Shown here one piece after another: positions 45,915-54,909 of a stretch of 64,000 nucleotides of DNA. Under the pieces are notes generated by a model. That model ran no database searches. It was not told the DNA's origin and worked only from the letters and a program-made list of their open reading frames with translations. The DNA comes from Pelagibacterium halotolerans B2 (GTDB taxonomy: Bacteria; Pseudomonadota; Alphaproteobacteria; Rhizobiales; Devosiaceae), in assembly GCF_000230555.1 (NCBI RefSeq), contig NC_016078.1:2999001-3063000 (forward strand), read 5' to 3'. A program made the translations under genes and the position numbers. Each line of letters begins with the position of its first letter. Within the stretch, counting starts at the first letter, position 1.

Positions 45915-46268
45915 ATGAGCTTGCACAAACTGGCCAGAGAGCTGGAAGAAACCGCTCGCCAGACGGCGGAAATGGTCGATGGCATCACCGCCAGTCTTCT
46001 CACTCTCGGCGACACCTCGATCGACTGCAACGCGGCCCGCTCCACCGCCATTCGCCAGATTGTCGTCGCCCTCCAGATGCAGGACCGCATCGAACAGCGC
46101 TGCCGCAACATGGCTGACGCCGCGCGCAAGCTTGCCGACCTCTCCGACGGCAGCGACGACAAGGCCGCCGAAGGCGTCTGGTCGACCCTGACCCTTGACG
46201 AATTGCGCGACGAGTCCCTTTCGGGCATCGCCGCGCGAACCAATTCGGGCGAAGTCGAGTTTTTCTAG
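45915..46268 (+). CDS. Small helical protein beside che operon, CheZ/CheT-like candidate
   Basis: A 117-residue, almost wholly helical protein. Central 'IVVALQMQDRIEQRCRNM' resembles the Q-D-x-x-x-Q motif of CheZ-like CheY-P phosphatases. The C-terminus 'SGEVEFF' is acidic and aromatic, like CheY-binding tails and the 'DIELF' tail of the adjacent CheD. It is divergent from the che operon. The gene is not named with confidence; the CheZ-like idea rests on the motif and position. Confidence 0.55.
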   Translation: MSLHKLARELEETARQTAEMVDGITASLLTLGDTSIDCNAARSTAIRQIVVALQMQDRIEQRCRNMADAARKLADLSDGSDDKAAEGVWSTLTLDELRDESLSGIAARTNSGEVEFF

Positions 46269-46280
46269 AACACCCCTCGA

Positions 46281-49200
46281 CTATGTCGCGGCCGGCTGCT
46301 CATGATCTTCGGGCGCCCTTGGCAGGAATCGGCCCACCCATTTTCCGAAGCCTTCCACATAGGTGAGCATCACCGGCACCACGAGCAACGTCAGCAGGGT
46401 CGAGCTGATCAGCCCGCCGATCACCGCATGCGCCATCGGGGCATTCGCCTCGCTGCCCGGATGCAACGCGAGGGCCAGCGGCAGCATGCCGAAGATCATG
46501 GCCAGCGTCGTCATTATAATCGGCCGGAACCGCGTACCGCCCGCCTCGATCAGCGCCTCTTTGAGCGGCCGCCCGGCCCTGACGTGCTGGTTGGTGTTGT
46601 CCACGAGAAGAATAGCGTTCTTCACCACCAGCCCCATGAGCATGACGAACCCGATCATCGAATACATGTTGAGGGTCGATCCGCCCACCATCAGCCCCAA
46701 AAGCACGCCCACCAGCGACAGCGGCAATGCCGTCATGATGGCGATCGGCTGCAGGAAGCTGCCGAACTGGCTGGCAAGAACAAGATAGATGAACACCACG
46801 GCAAGAAGCAGCGCAGCGCCCATGCTCGATGTGGTGTCGGCCAGCATCTCGGCATCGCCGCCCTGCTCGATCGCCACGCCGTCCGGCAGGTCCAGCGCCG
46901 CCACGGCCGCGTCGATATCGGCGATCACATCGCCCAGGACACGATCGTCCACATTGGCACTGATGGTGATCTGGCGCGCCAGTGCCTGCCGTTCGATCTC
47001 GCTCGGCCCGACTGTCTCATCGAGTCTGGCAACCTGTCCAAGAGGCACCGACACGGCCGTGCCGCCACTGGCCTGCTGGGCAACCGGCAGGCTGGCCAAT
47101 CCCTCGATATCGGACCGCAGCTCCTGAGGCAGTCGCACCATGACGTCGATGCGGTCGTTGCGCTCATTGGTCCATTCGCTGGCCACCTCACCGGCGATCA
47201 TCACCCGCATGGCCGATCCCACCTGCTGCGCCGTTATCCCCAGATCGCTCGCCGCCTGCCTGTCGACAACAATGTCGAGCATGGGCTGTGCCTGCTGTGT
47301 GCTCATCTTGACGTCGATGGCACCGGGTACCGCGGCCACCGCGTCGGCGACCATCTGTGCGCCCTCGGTCAGCCCTGCAAGGTCGCCACCGCGCAGATTG
47401 AGCGTGATGGGCGCGCCACCGGTTCCCAGTCCGCCACCGGCACTGGCCGTCAATTCGATTCCCGGGACAACCGTGGTGGCGCGCCTTATCTCCTCGATGA
47501 TCGCGACATCGGAAAGCGCGCGCTCACCAGGATCGAGCAGATTGACGGTGATCGCCGCCATATTCTCGCCGCCCGCCGTACCCGAATTGACGTTGGTGTA
47601 GGTGCTCTCGACACCCTCGATGCCACGGACGATGGCGTCGACCTGCCGCGCCTTGATCGCCGTATAGTCCTGTGACGATCCGACCGGCGTTTCCACTTCG
47701 ATGTTGACAAGGCTGCTGTCGCTCACCGGCATGAACTCGAACCCGACCAGCGGCACCAGCGCGAAGCTCGAAACGAAAATACCCACCGCGCCGACCAGCG
47801 TCATTACCCGATGGCGCAGGCTCCAGCCGAGCACGCGCTTGTAGCGCCTCCCCAGTGCCTCGAAACCGTGCTCGAACTTGGCGATCGCCCGGCCAAGCGG
47901 GCCGCGCTTGGCGCCCGGATGCGCGTGGGGCTCGTACCAGACGCTCGACATCATCGGATCGAGGGTGAAGCTGACGAAAAGCGAGATCAGGACGGCCACT
48001 GCGACGGTCACACCGAACTGCAGGAAGAACTGCCCCACAATGCCTTCCATGAAGGCCAGCGGCAGGAACACAGCGCAGATCGACAATGTCGTGGCCAGCA
48101 CCGCGAGACCGATCTCATTGGTGCCATCGAGCGCCGCCTGGAAATGGCTCTTGCCCATATGCAGATGTCGCGTGATGTTTTCGCGCACAACGATCGCATC
48201 GTCGATCAGAATGCCGATCGACAGCGTCAACGCCAGCATGGTCATCATGTTGAGCGAAAACCCGAGCATGGAAATCACCGCCAGCGTGCCCAGGATCGAG
48301 ATCGGCAGCGTCATTCCGGTGATGACCGTCGAGCGCCAGGAATTGAGGAACAGAAAGACGATCGCCACCGCGAGAATGGCGCCTTCCAAAAGCGTGGATT
48401 CGAGCGTGTGATAGTTGGCCTCGATCTGCTCGGCGCTGTCCTGAAGCACCTCGATCCGTGCGCCTTCGAGCCTGCCGCCTGCGTTGAGTTCGGCGACAAG
48501 GTCGTGAACCTCATGGGCGATCTCGACCGTGTTGCCGCCATCGACCCTGGAAATGTTGATCGCCAACGCCTGTTCGCCGTTCTGAAGCGCCAGCCCGTCG
48601 AGTTCGGATTGTCCGCGCGCAATATCGGCGACGTCGCTCAGCAATATGGTCTGGCTGCCCTGCCGGGCCACGACGATGGATGCGAAGTCCTCGATTGACC
48701 CAAGCTCGGTGTTGAGCTGCACGGTCTGGACCAACAACCCGTTGTCCACAGAGCCGGAGGGAATCGTCATATTGTCGCTGGCAAAGGCCGAAACCACTTC
48801 GGACACGCCAATGCCATAGGCGCTCAGCCTGTCCGGATCGATAAGGATATCGACCTGTTCTTCGATCGAGCCCACCACCGTCGCACTGCCCACGCCGTCG
48901 ACATTGGTCATGGCAGGCGCGATCACATCATTGGCGATCCGGGTCAGATCGGTCATCGATTGGTTCTGTCCGCTGAGCGCCAGAGAGACCATGGGCGTTG
49001 CCGTGGGATCGAACCGCAGGACTTGCGGCGTGTCGGCGCCATCGGGAAGTGTCACCGCCGCCAGCCGGTCGCGCACTTCCTGCGCCGCCTGCATGCTGTC
49101 GGTTTCGAGCGTGAACTGCACGATGACCGTCGAATGGCCCGAACTCGATGTCGATGAAACCGTTTCGATCCCGGCCAGCGTATTGACCGCTTCCTCGATA

Positions 49201-49397
49201 ACCTCGGAAATCTCGGTCTCCACGGCCTCGGGCGCGGCGCCCGTATAGGGCGTCAGAACCGCGACAACGGGAAAATCGACGTCGGGATACTGCTCGATCG
49301 GCATGGACCGGAATGCGTTGATGCCAAAGACCAGGATCGCGACCATGACCATGGTCGCAAACACCGGATGACGGACACTGATTCGAGTCAGAAACAT
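46281..49397 (-). CDS. RND-family multidrug efflux pump, inner-membrane transporter (HAE1)
   Basis: A 1038-residue AcrB-like pump of standard length. 12 membrane helices are expected. Helix 4 has the paired Asp in 'LSIGILIDDAIVVREN', and helix 10 the Lys in 'GLVVKNAILLVDN'. 'MFLTRISVRHPVFATMVMVAILVFG' begins the first helix. It exports drugs or lipophilic compounds with proton antiport. The gene follows its membrane-fusion partner by two bases. No outer-membrane channel gene is adjacent, so it must recruit a TolC-type protein encoded elsewhere. Confidence 0.94.
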   Translation of the reverse strand: MFLTRISVRHPVFATMVMVAILVFGINAFRSMPIEQYPDVDFPVVAVLTPYTGAAPEAVETEISEVIEEAVNTLAGIETVSSTSSSGHSTVIVQFTLETDSMQAAQEVRDRLAAVTLPDGADTPQVLRFDPTATPMVSLALSGQNQSMTDLTRIANDVIAPAMTNVDGVGSATVVGSIEEQVDILIDPDRLSAYGIGVSEVVSAFASDNMTIPSGSVDNGLLVQTVQLNTELGSIEDFASIVVARQGSQTILLSDVADIARGQSELDGLALQNGEQALAINISRVDGGNTVEIAHEVHDLVAELNAGGRLEGARIEVLQDSAEQIEANYHTLESTLLEGAILAVAIVFLFLNSWRSTVITGMTLPISILGTLAVISMLGFSLNMMTMLALTLSIGILIDDAIVVRENITRHLHMGKSHFQAALDGTNEIGLAVLATTLSICAVFLPLAFMEGIVGQFFLQFGVTVAVAVLISLFVSFTLDPMMSSVWYEPHAHPGAKRGPLGRAIAKFEHGFEALGRRYKRVLGWSLRHRVMTLVGAVGIFVSSFALVPLVGFEFMPVSDSSLVNIEVETPVGSSQDYTAIKARQVDAIVRGIEGVESTYTNVNSGTAGGENMAAITVNLLDPGERALSDVAIIEEIRRATTVVPGIELTASAGGGLGTGGAPITLNLRGGDLAGLTEGAQMVADAVAAVPGAIDVKMSTQQAQPMLDIVVDRQAASDLGITAQQVGSAMRVMIAGEVASEWTNERNDRIDVMVRLPQELRSDIEGLASLPVAQQASGGTAVSVPLGQVARLDETVGPSEIERQALARQITISANVDDRVLGDVIADIDAAVAALDLPDGVAIEQGGDAEMLADTTSSMGAALLLAVVFIYLVLASQFGSFLQPIAIMTALPLSLVGVLLGLMVGGSTLNMYSMIGFVMLMGLVVKNAILLVDNTNQHVRAGRPLKEALIEAGGTRFRPIIMTTLAMIFGMLPLALALHPGSEANAPMAHAVIGGLISSTLLTLLVVPVMLTYVEGFGKWVGRFLPRAPEDHEQPAAT

Positions 49398-49399
49398 CT

Positions 49400-50569
49400 C
49401 TAGAGCGCTCCCACGACGACACTCTGGCCCGCCTCGAGCCCCGAGAGCGGCAATGCCACGATGAGGTCGCCGGACGCGACGCCTTCCCCGATCTCAACCA
49501 TTCCCAGCCGGTCCCAGACCTTTTCGATGCTGACGGCCCGGCGGGTAATTTCGCCATCGACCACGGCAAGCACATAGTGCTCCTCGTCGTCGCCAAGCAC
49601 CGCATCTTGCGGCACGGCGATCACGTCGCTCGCGGCCTCGGTCACGATTCGGCCGGTAACGAACATACCGCCGCGCAACCGGGAGTCGGGATTGTCGAGC
49701 CCCAGATGCACGACGACCGAACGGGTGCCCTCTTCGGCCACCGGATTGATCCGCTCGACCGCCGCTTCGAACACCGAACCGTCGAGCCCTTGGACTTCGA
49801 GGCTGGCGGTCTGGCCCGCCGTGATTGAAGCCGTCTGCGCCAGCGGCACCATCGCATCGACCGTCACCCGGCTCAGATCGACCAGCGAGACGACCACCGC
49901 CCCTTGGCTCACCACCTGTCCAGGCTCGACCATGCGGTTCGAAACCATGCCGTCAAACGGGGCCCTGATGATCGTGCGCCCGATATTGGTCTGCACCTGC
50001 TCGACCTGCGACTGCAGCGAGGCAAGGCTGGCTTCGAGCCCGTCGACCTCGGCAATCGCCGCATCGAGGTTCGCCTGCGGCGTCGACCCACGCTCGGCGA
50101 GCGAGCGGACGCGATCGAGCGTCTGCCGCGCCGCGTTGAGCTGGATTTCCGTCGAACTGAGCGCACTCTGCTGCTGGCGCAATTGCAGGTTGAGATCTGT
50201 TGCATCGATTTCGACGAGCACATCGCCGGCGGCAACCGCGTCGCCCGCCTGGACGTGCACCTGATTGGCGATTCCGGCGACCTGGGCCGAAATATCCGCA
50301 CTCTGGACCGGCCGCACCGAACCGGTAAACGCGATCGCTGCCGAAAGATCCTGCGGCGCGACGTCATAAACCTCGCTTGTGTGCAACTGCATGATACTCG
50401 GCTCAGCGGTCACGGGCGTCGGCATATCCTGGGCCTGTGGTGCGTCGAAAGCACCGCTCAGGGCAAACCCGCCTCCGGCAACGAGCGCCAGAACGACAGC
50501 GGCGCCCGCCCAACGGCGGCGGTTGGGCTTGGCAGAAGGATTGGAGGCTGATTGAGTGTGTTCGGTCAT
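49400..50569 (-). CDS. RND efflux membrane-fusion protein
   Basis: A 389-residue periplasmic adaptor of the HlyD/AcrA family. One N-terminal membrane anchor (about residues 20-42) follows a basic segment. The lipoyl-type motif 'QAGDAVAAGDVLVEIDATDL' precedes an alpha-helical hairpin ('LSSTEIQLNAARQTLDRVRSL') and 'IRAPFDGMVSNRMVEPGQVV'. It bridges the pump to an outer-membrane channel. The ATG at 50569 starts 'MTEHTQSA'; longer frames upstream overlap the regulatory gap. Confidence 0.92.
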   Translation of the reverse strand: MTEHTQSASNPSAKPNRRRWAGAAVVLALVAGGGFALSGAFDAPQAQDMPTPVTAEPSIMQLHTSEVYDVAPQDLSAAIAFTGSVRPVQSADISAQVAGIANQVHVQAGDAVAAGDVLVEIDATDLNLQLRQQQSALSSTEIQLNAARQTLDRVRSLAERGSTPQANLDAAIAEVDGLEASLASLQSQVEQVQTNIGRTIIRAPFDGMVSNRMVEPGQVVSQGAVVVSLVDLSRVTVDAMVPLAQTASITAGQTASLEVQGLDGSVFEAAVERINPVAEEGTRSVVVHLGLDNPDSRLRGGMFVTGRIVTEAASDVIAVPQDAVLGDDEEHYVLAVVDGEITRRAVSIEKVWDRLGMVEIGEGVASGDLIVALPLSGLEAGQSVVVGAL

Positions 50570-50590
50570 GATCCAGCACTGGCGCGAGTA

Positions 50591-50663
50591 AATGTTGCCG
50601 ACATCAATCGGCGCGCTGGATTGCAGCAACATTGCAAGGCCCGCCACGACAACGCAATGTTGG
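50591..50663. promoter_or_regulatory. GCAACATT-type boxes in RND/two-component divergent promoter
   Basis: AATGTTGC (50591-50598), GCAACATTGC (50627-50635 region) and GCAATGTTGG (50654-50663) lie in the 139-base gap between the efflux operon and the response-regulator gene. The same GCAACATTGCA occurs upstream of the small secreted protein gene at 53112-53122. Likely binding sites of the adjacent OmpR-type regulator. Confidence 0.55.
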
Positions 50664-50708
50664 CGCAACCCAGCCCTGCAAAGAACACAGGGCTCAGGAA
50701 GGTGTTGA

Positions 50709-51377
50709 ATGCGGATACTACTGGTTGAAGACGAGGACGAGATGGCCAATCTCTTAAGGTCCGCCCTCGCACGCCACTCCATCGTTGTCGATCATGCACC
50801 AAGCCTCGAGATCGCCCGCGAGGCGTGCCTGAGCCATACCCATGACGCCGTACTGCTCGACCGCAAGCTCCCCGACGGTGAAGGGCTCTCACTCATTCCC
50901 GAACTGCGCCGCCAGAACCCGGCAATGCCCATCATCGTCCTTTCGGCGCTGGGCTCGCCCGACAATCGCGTCACAGGGCTCGATGAGGGCGCCGACGACT
51001 ATCTCGCCAAGCCTTTCTCGGTCGATGAATTGTTGGCCCGCCTGCGTGCAGTCCTGCGCCGCCCCGCCCAGATGCGGTCGGAAACCCTCTCCATCGGCGC
51101 TCTGGACTTCGAGCCCGAGCACAATGCAGTGCGGATCAATGGCGAGCCCATCGAGTTGCCCCGCCGTGAACTCCTTGCCCTTGAGGCCCTCATCAAGCGG
51201 GCCGGACGCACCGTCTCGCGCGATACGCTCGAACAGGCGGTTTACGGCTTTGACGACGACATCGCCTCGAACGCACTCGATGCTCACCTTTCGCGCCTAC
51301 GCCGCAAGCTCGCCGCCGCTCGCGTCGAAATCCACGCCATCCGCGGCATCGGCTATCTTTTGCGGGAAATTCGATGA
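50709..51377 (+). CDS. OmpR-family response regulator of the efflux system
   Basis: A 222-residue two-domain regulator. The receiver has 'LLVEDEDEMANLL', phospho-acceptor Asp in 'AVLLDRKLPDGEG', and Lys in 'YLAKPFSVDELLAR'. The DNA-binding winged helix has 'RRELLALEALIKRAGRTVSRDTL' region, 'NALDAHLSRLRRKL' and 'IRGIGYLLRE'. It is divergent from the RND operon and overlaps the kinase gene (ATGA), so it most likely activates the pump. Confidence 0.93.
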   Translation: MRILLVEDEDEMANLLRSALARHSIVVDHAPSLEIAREACLSHTHDAVLLDRKLPDGEGLSLIPELRRQNPAMPIIVLSALGSPDNRVTGLDEGADDYLAKPFSVDELLARLRAVLRRPAQMRSETLSIGALDFEPEHNAVRINGEPIELPRRELLALEALIKRAGRTVSRDTLEQAVYGFDDDIASNALDAHLSRLRRKLAAARVEIHAIRGIGYLLREIR

Positions 51378-52726
51378 TTCTCGGACGCTGGAATTCTCTG
51401 CGGTCCAGGCTGACGCGCAAGCTGGTCCTGTTCCAGATTCTCGCGCTCATTGCCTTTGCGCTGATTGCCTCGGTCCCCATCTCCCGTTTTGCGACAGGGG
51501 TCGGCCTTGACGATCGCGTGGTCGGCGTCATCGCCGATGCGATCACGTTCGAGGACGGCCGCATGGCGATCGACCCCGATAACGAAATGCTGAGCAAGAT
51601 CAGCGCGAGGTTCCCCGGATTCTGGTACTACGCCCGCACCGATAGGGGGCAGGTCGTCAGCGACGGCCCGATTCCCGAGGCGTTTGCGCCAGCCCTTGAA
51701 TATCTGGGCTATATCTCGTTCGGGGATTTTGGCAGCGAAGACTTTCCTGAAGTCGCCGCTCTCATCGTCCGGCAAGCCGGCTCCGAAGCGGGAAGGGTGC
51801 ACATTGCGACAGGCGGCGGGCCCCGGTTCGACTGGCTATCGGTCGGTCTTTTGTTCGCCAACAAATATTTCGTGATTTTTTCCGCGGCCCTGTCGCTTGT
51901 CTTGATTGTCGCCATTCCATTCACCCTTCGGCGCGCTCTGAAAGGATTGGACGAAGTCGCGCGCGAAGCGGCCCATATCGACATCCACCAGCCCGGAATG
52001 CGGCTGACTACCGACGACGTTCCGCTCGAAATGCAGCCCTTGGTAACGGCATTCAACGACGCCCTGGGCCGGATCGACGAAGGCATCGAGCGGCGTCACC
52101 GTTTCATGGCCGACGCCGCCCATGAATTGCGCACGCCCATCGCCATCCTCCAGACCCGCGTCGAACTGCTCGATCCCAGCCCCGAACGCAGCCAGTTGAT
52201 GCTCGACGTCGCGCGACTGTCCAATCTTGCCGATCAACTCCTCGACCTGCAGCGCATCGATGTCGGCCATTCGCGCTTTGAAACCGTCGATCTGGTCAAG
52301 CTCGGCGCTGAAGCTGCCGCCGAAATGGCTCCGCTCGTCATCGCGTCCGACGATGAAATCGCCTTCGACAGCGATGCCGATACGGTCAATATCAATGGCG
52401 ACCGCGTCGCCCTCATGCGCGCCGTCACCAATTTGATCCAGAACGCCATTTCCCATGCCGGCCAGTCCGCAAGGATCAACGTCTCGGTCTCAAGCGATGG
52501 CAGTCTGACAGTCGGCGACAGCGGGCCTGGCATCGATCCCACCCAGCGCGCAAGGATTTTCGAGCCCTTCTACCGCGTAAAGCCCAGCACGCGCGGCGCG
52601 GGCCTGGGCCTCAATCTTGTCCAGGAGATCGTCCTGCGCCACAAGGGCACCATCAAGGTCGGCCAATCGGCACAGGGTGGCGCCGCCTTCACCATCGCCC
52701 TGCCGCTTGCATCACCCCAGCCATAA
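51374..52726 (+). CDS. Two-component sensor histidine kinase
   Basis: A 450-residue membrane kinase. Helix 1 spans about residues 14-37, a periplasmic domain of about 120 residues follows, and helix 2 lies around 160-182. A HAMP-like segment leads to the H-box 'HRFMADAAHELRTPIAIL' (His near residue 249). The N-box is 'RAVTNLIQNAISHA' and G-box 'GDSGPGID', with 'GAGLGLNLVQEIV' as G2. The periplasmic sensor has no recognised fold. It phosphorylates the adjacent OmpR-type regulator. Confidence 0.92.
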   Translation: MILGRWNSLRSRLTRKLVLFQILALIAFALIASVPISRFATGVGLDDRVVGVIADAITFEDGRMAIDPDNEMLSKISARFPGFWYYARTDRGQVVSDGPIPEAFAPALEYLGYISFGDFGSEDFPEVAALIVRQAGSEAGRVHIATGGGPRFDWLSVGLLFANKYFVIFSAALSLVLIVAIPFTLRRALKGLDEVAREAAHIDIHQPGMRLTTDDVPLEMQPLVTAFNDALGRIDEGIERRHRFMADAAHELRTPIAILQTRVELLDPSPERSQLMLDVARLSNLADQLLDLQRIDVGHSRFETVDLVKLGAEAAAEMAPLVIASDDEIAFDSDADTVNINGDRVALMRAVTNLIQNAISHAGQSARINVSVSSDGSLTVGDSGPGIDPTQRARIFEPFYRVKPSTRGAGLGLNLVQEIVLRHKGTIKVGQSAQGGAAFTIALPLASPQP

Positions 52727-52760
52727 AAAAGGCCGGGCTCCGAAGAACCCGGCCGGCGGT
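52727..52760. terminator. Bidirectional terminator between kinase and small secreted protein genes
   Basis: GGCCGGG (52731-52737) pairs with CCCGGCC (52748-52754). AAAAAA precedes it, so on the minus strand the stem is followed by TTTTTT. It terminates the small gene and probably the kinase gene as well. Confidence 0.8.
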
Positions 52761-52780
52761 CTGATCGTCATGCAAAAGGC

Positions 52781-53035
52781 TTAGATCAGCCCGGCGCGCT
52801 GGCAATCGCTCAGCTTGACGGTCTTGAGCGAAATGCCCGAAGCGATCGAGTCCGCATGGCTCGGCGTATAGTCGAACCGATCCGAAGTGCTCATCGAATC
52901 GAGATCTTCGCAATAGCTTGCCACATAGGGCAGGCCCTCGGCAGAAACCTGCACACCGCCGACAGTTGTCTGGGCGAAGGCGGGGATAGCGAAAAGCGAG
53001 AGGGCAACAGCAAGCGTGGTGGTCTTTTTGAACAT
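52781..53035 (-). CDS. Small secreted protein of unknown function
   Basis: An 84-residue protein. Residues 1-22 are a signal peptide ('LAVALSLFAIPAFAQTT'). The mature part has two Cys, in 'SYCEDLD' and 'LSDCQRAGL', which could form a disulfide. 'YCEDLDSMST...DRFDY' is acidic. GGAG precedes the ATG at 53035. It is not recognised by family. The upstream motif GCAACATT links it to the neighbouring efflux/two-component regulon, so it may be a periplasmic accessory or signal of that system. Confidence 0.6.
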   Translation of the reverse strand: MFKKTTTLAVALSLFAIPAFAQTTVGGVQVSAEGLPYVASYCEDLDSMSTSDRFDYTPSHADSIASGISLKTVKLSDCQRAGLI

Positions 53036-53103
53036 TTTTTTAAACTCCAATTGGTGAGGACCGCGACCCCGCAGGACCGCGATGTCCTGACCATGGACCC
53101 GCC

Positions 53104-53122
53104 ACATTGCCGCAACATTGCA
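53104..53122. promoter_or_regulatory. ACATTGC direct repeats upstream of small secreted protein gene
   Basis: ACATTGC occurs at 53104-53110 and 53115-53121, 11 bases apart, within GCAACATTGCA. The spacing is typical of OmpR-type binding sites. The same sequence is found in the RND/two-component divergent promoter. Confidence 0.5.
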
Positions 53123-53145
53123 CGTCGTCGCCTTTGCTCCCGGCC

Positions 53146-53970
53146 CTAGCCCTTGACCGCCCCCGCTGTCATCGACCGGCTGATCTGGCGATACATGACA
53201 AGCCCGAGAATCGCCGGCGGTAGCGCCGCGACGATCATCACCGCCGAGGCCGTGCCCCACTGAATCCCGCCTCCGCCCGAGGAGAAAAAGAATGACGCCC
53301 CCACAGTCATCGGCACCGCATGGCGCGTCGTCAGCATCAGCCCGAACAGAAATTCGTTCCAGGCTGTGATGAACCCGAAGATGAAGGTTGTGACGATCGC
53401 CGGGCGGCACACGGGCGCAATGATCGAAGTGATGATCTTGAGCCGCCCGGCCCCATCCATATGCGCCGCCTCGTCCAGCTCGACCGGGATGTCGGAAATG
53501 GCGTTGACGAGGATGACCAGCGCCAGTGGCAGGTTGACGATCACAAGGATCAGCCCAAGACCCAATTGGGTATCGAGCAGGCCGACCCATTGGAACATCA
53601 TGTAGATGGGGATGGCGAAAATGATGAGCGGCAGCGCGCGCAGATTGACGATCAACGGCATCAGCATGCGCCGCCCATACCCGGCGCGCGCCACCGCGTA
53701 GGCAGCAGGAAAGGCAAGAACGATCGCCAGCGTCGTGCCGATCAGCGCCGCCACTGTCGAATTCCACAGATAGGCAAAGATGTTGAGCCGGTCGGTGACC
53801 TGAAGCACCGCGACATAATTTTCCAGCGTCGGCGCCTCGATCCAAAGACCGGGATTGGTGGCGATTTCCCGGCTGCTCTTGAACGAGGTCACGAGCGTTG
53901 CGATGACCGGAAAATTGAGGGCGAAAGCCGCTATGGCAAACACCGCCCAGCGCAATGCGGCAACGATCAT
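53146..53970 (-). CDS. ABC sugar transporter permease (MalG-like)
   Basis: A 274-residue permease with six hydrophobic segments. The EAA loop reads 'VELDEAAHMDGAGRLKIITSIIAPVCRPAI'-like, around residues 165-195, typical of carbohydrate importers. 'FIFGFITAWNEFLFGLMLT' is also a MalG hallmark. It overlaps the MalF-type gene by four bases. It is the last gene of the amino-sugar operon. No ATPase gene belongs to the operon. Confidence 0.9.
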   Translation of the reverse strand: MIVAALRWAVFAIAAFALNFPVIATLVTSFKSSREIATNPGLWIEAPTLENYVAVLQVTDRLNIFAYLWNSTVAALIGTTLAIVLAFPAAYAVARAGYGRRMLMPLIVNLRALPLIIFAIPIYMMFQWVGLLDTQLGLGLILVIVNLPLALVILVNAISDIPVELDEAAHMDGAGRLKIITSIIAPVCRPAIVTTFIFGFITAWNEFLFGLMLTTRHAVPMTVGASFFFSSGGGGIQWGTASAVMIVAALPPAILGLVMYRQISRSMTAGAVKG

Positions 53971-54845
53971 CTCGCTCTCCTCGCAAGACCCTGGTTGATG
54001 AAAAACAGCACGGCAAACGATGCAATGAACAACAGTACCGAAGCGGCCACTGCCGGGCCGATCTCTCCCTGGCGGAAAAACGCCTCATAGACATAGATCG
54101 ACAGCGACCGGGTCGAACCGCCCGGCCCGCTCCCGGTCAGCACATACACATTGTCGAACACCCGGAAGCCATCGATGAAACGGATGAACAGCGCAATGGC
54201 GATTGTGGAGGCCATCAGCGGAATTTCGATCCGCCACAGCATGTCCCAGCCGGTCGATCCATCCATCTGTGCCGCTTCGCGCACTTCGAGCGGAATGGCC
54301 CTGTGCGCCATGTAAAACAGCAGAAAGGCGAACGGCGTCCACTGAAGGGTTTCGACAACAACCAGTGTCCAGAACGCGTTGGCGACATTGAGAAACGCCG
54401 GAGCCGAGCCGAACCACGTCCAAAGGTAATGGGGAACCGGCCCCACAAATTCGTGCAGCACCAGCCGATACATCAGGCCGACCAGAGCGGGCGCAACCAT
54501 GAGCGGCAGCATGATGATGGCCAAGAGCCAGGAACGCTTTTCAAAAAGCGGCGCCAGAAAGATCGCGAGGAAGAAACCGATGAGGCATTCGGCAAGCGCG
54601 GTGATGACACCGAAGCGCAGAGAAAACCAGATGGCGCGCCAGAAATCGCCGTCGCTGAGCACGGAGGCATAATTGGAAAACCCGCTCAACTCCGGGGAAC
54701 GCAAGGTCTGAAAGCTCACGCTCGACACCGAATAGACGATATTGACGAGCGCGGGAAAGCCCAGGAAGAGCAGCAGGAAAAGGACCATCGGCGCGCTGAG
54801 CACACCCCATTCGAGATGCCGTTTGCTGTCCATCCGCTTTTCCAT
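53967..54845 (-). CDS. ABC sugar transporter permease (MalF-like)
   Basis: A 292-residue permease with about six membrane helices; the EAA loop is 'PLEVREAAQMDGSTGWDMLWRIEIPLM'-like. It starts at the ATG at 54845, preceded by GAGG; an ATG at 54833 is also possible. It lies after the binding-protein gene and an intercistronic hairpin. It pairs with the MalG-like subunit in the inner membrane. Confidence 0.9.
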   Translation of the reverse strand: MEKRMDSKRHLEWGVLSAPMVLFLLLFLGFPALVNIVYSVSSVSFQTLRSPELSGFSNYASVLSDGDFWRAIWFSLRFGVITALAECLIGFFLAIFLAPLFEKRSWLLAIIMLPLMVAPALVGLMYRLVLHEFVGPVPHYLWTWFGSAPAFLNVANAFWTLVVVETLQWTPFAFLLFYMAHRAIPLEVREAAQMDGSTGWDMLWRIEIPLMASTIAIALFIRFIDGFRVFDNVYVLTGSGPGGSTRSLSIYVYEAFFRQGEIGPAVAASVLLFIASFAVLFFINQGLARRAR

Positions 54846-54867
54846 CGAACCTCGAAAATATGAAGGA

Positions 54868-54897
54868 CGGCCGGGCGGCTTTCATACCGCCCGGCCG
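54868..54897 (-). promoter_or_regulatory. Intercistronic hairpin after amino-sugar binding-protein gene
   Basis: CGGCCGGGCGG (54868-54878) pairs perfectly with CCGCCCGGCCG (54887-54897) around 8 bases, in the gap before the MalF-like gene. It probably stabilises the upstream mRNA, as does the hairpin at 11125-11160. Confidence 0.7.
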
Positions 54898-54909
54898 CAT
54901 GCATTGCGA

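Noticed and set aside
46302..47675. 457-codon open frame on the plus strand
   Set aside because: Antisense to the RND pump gene; composition and lack of motifs mark it as a shadow.
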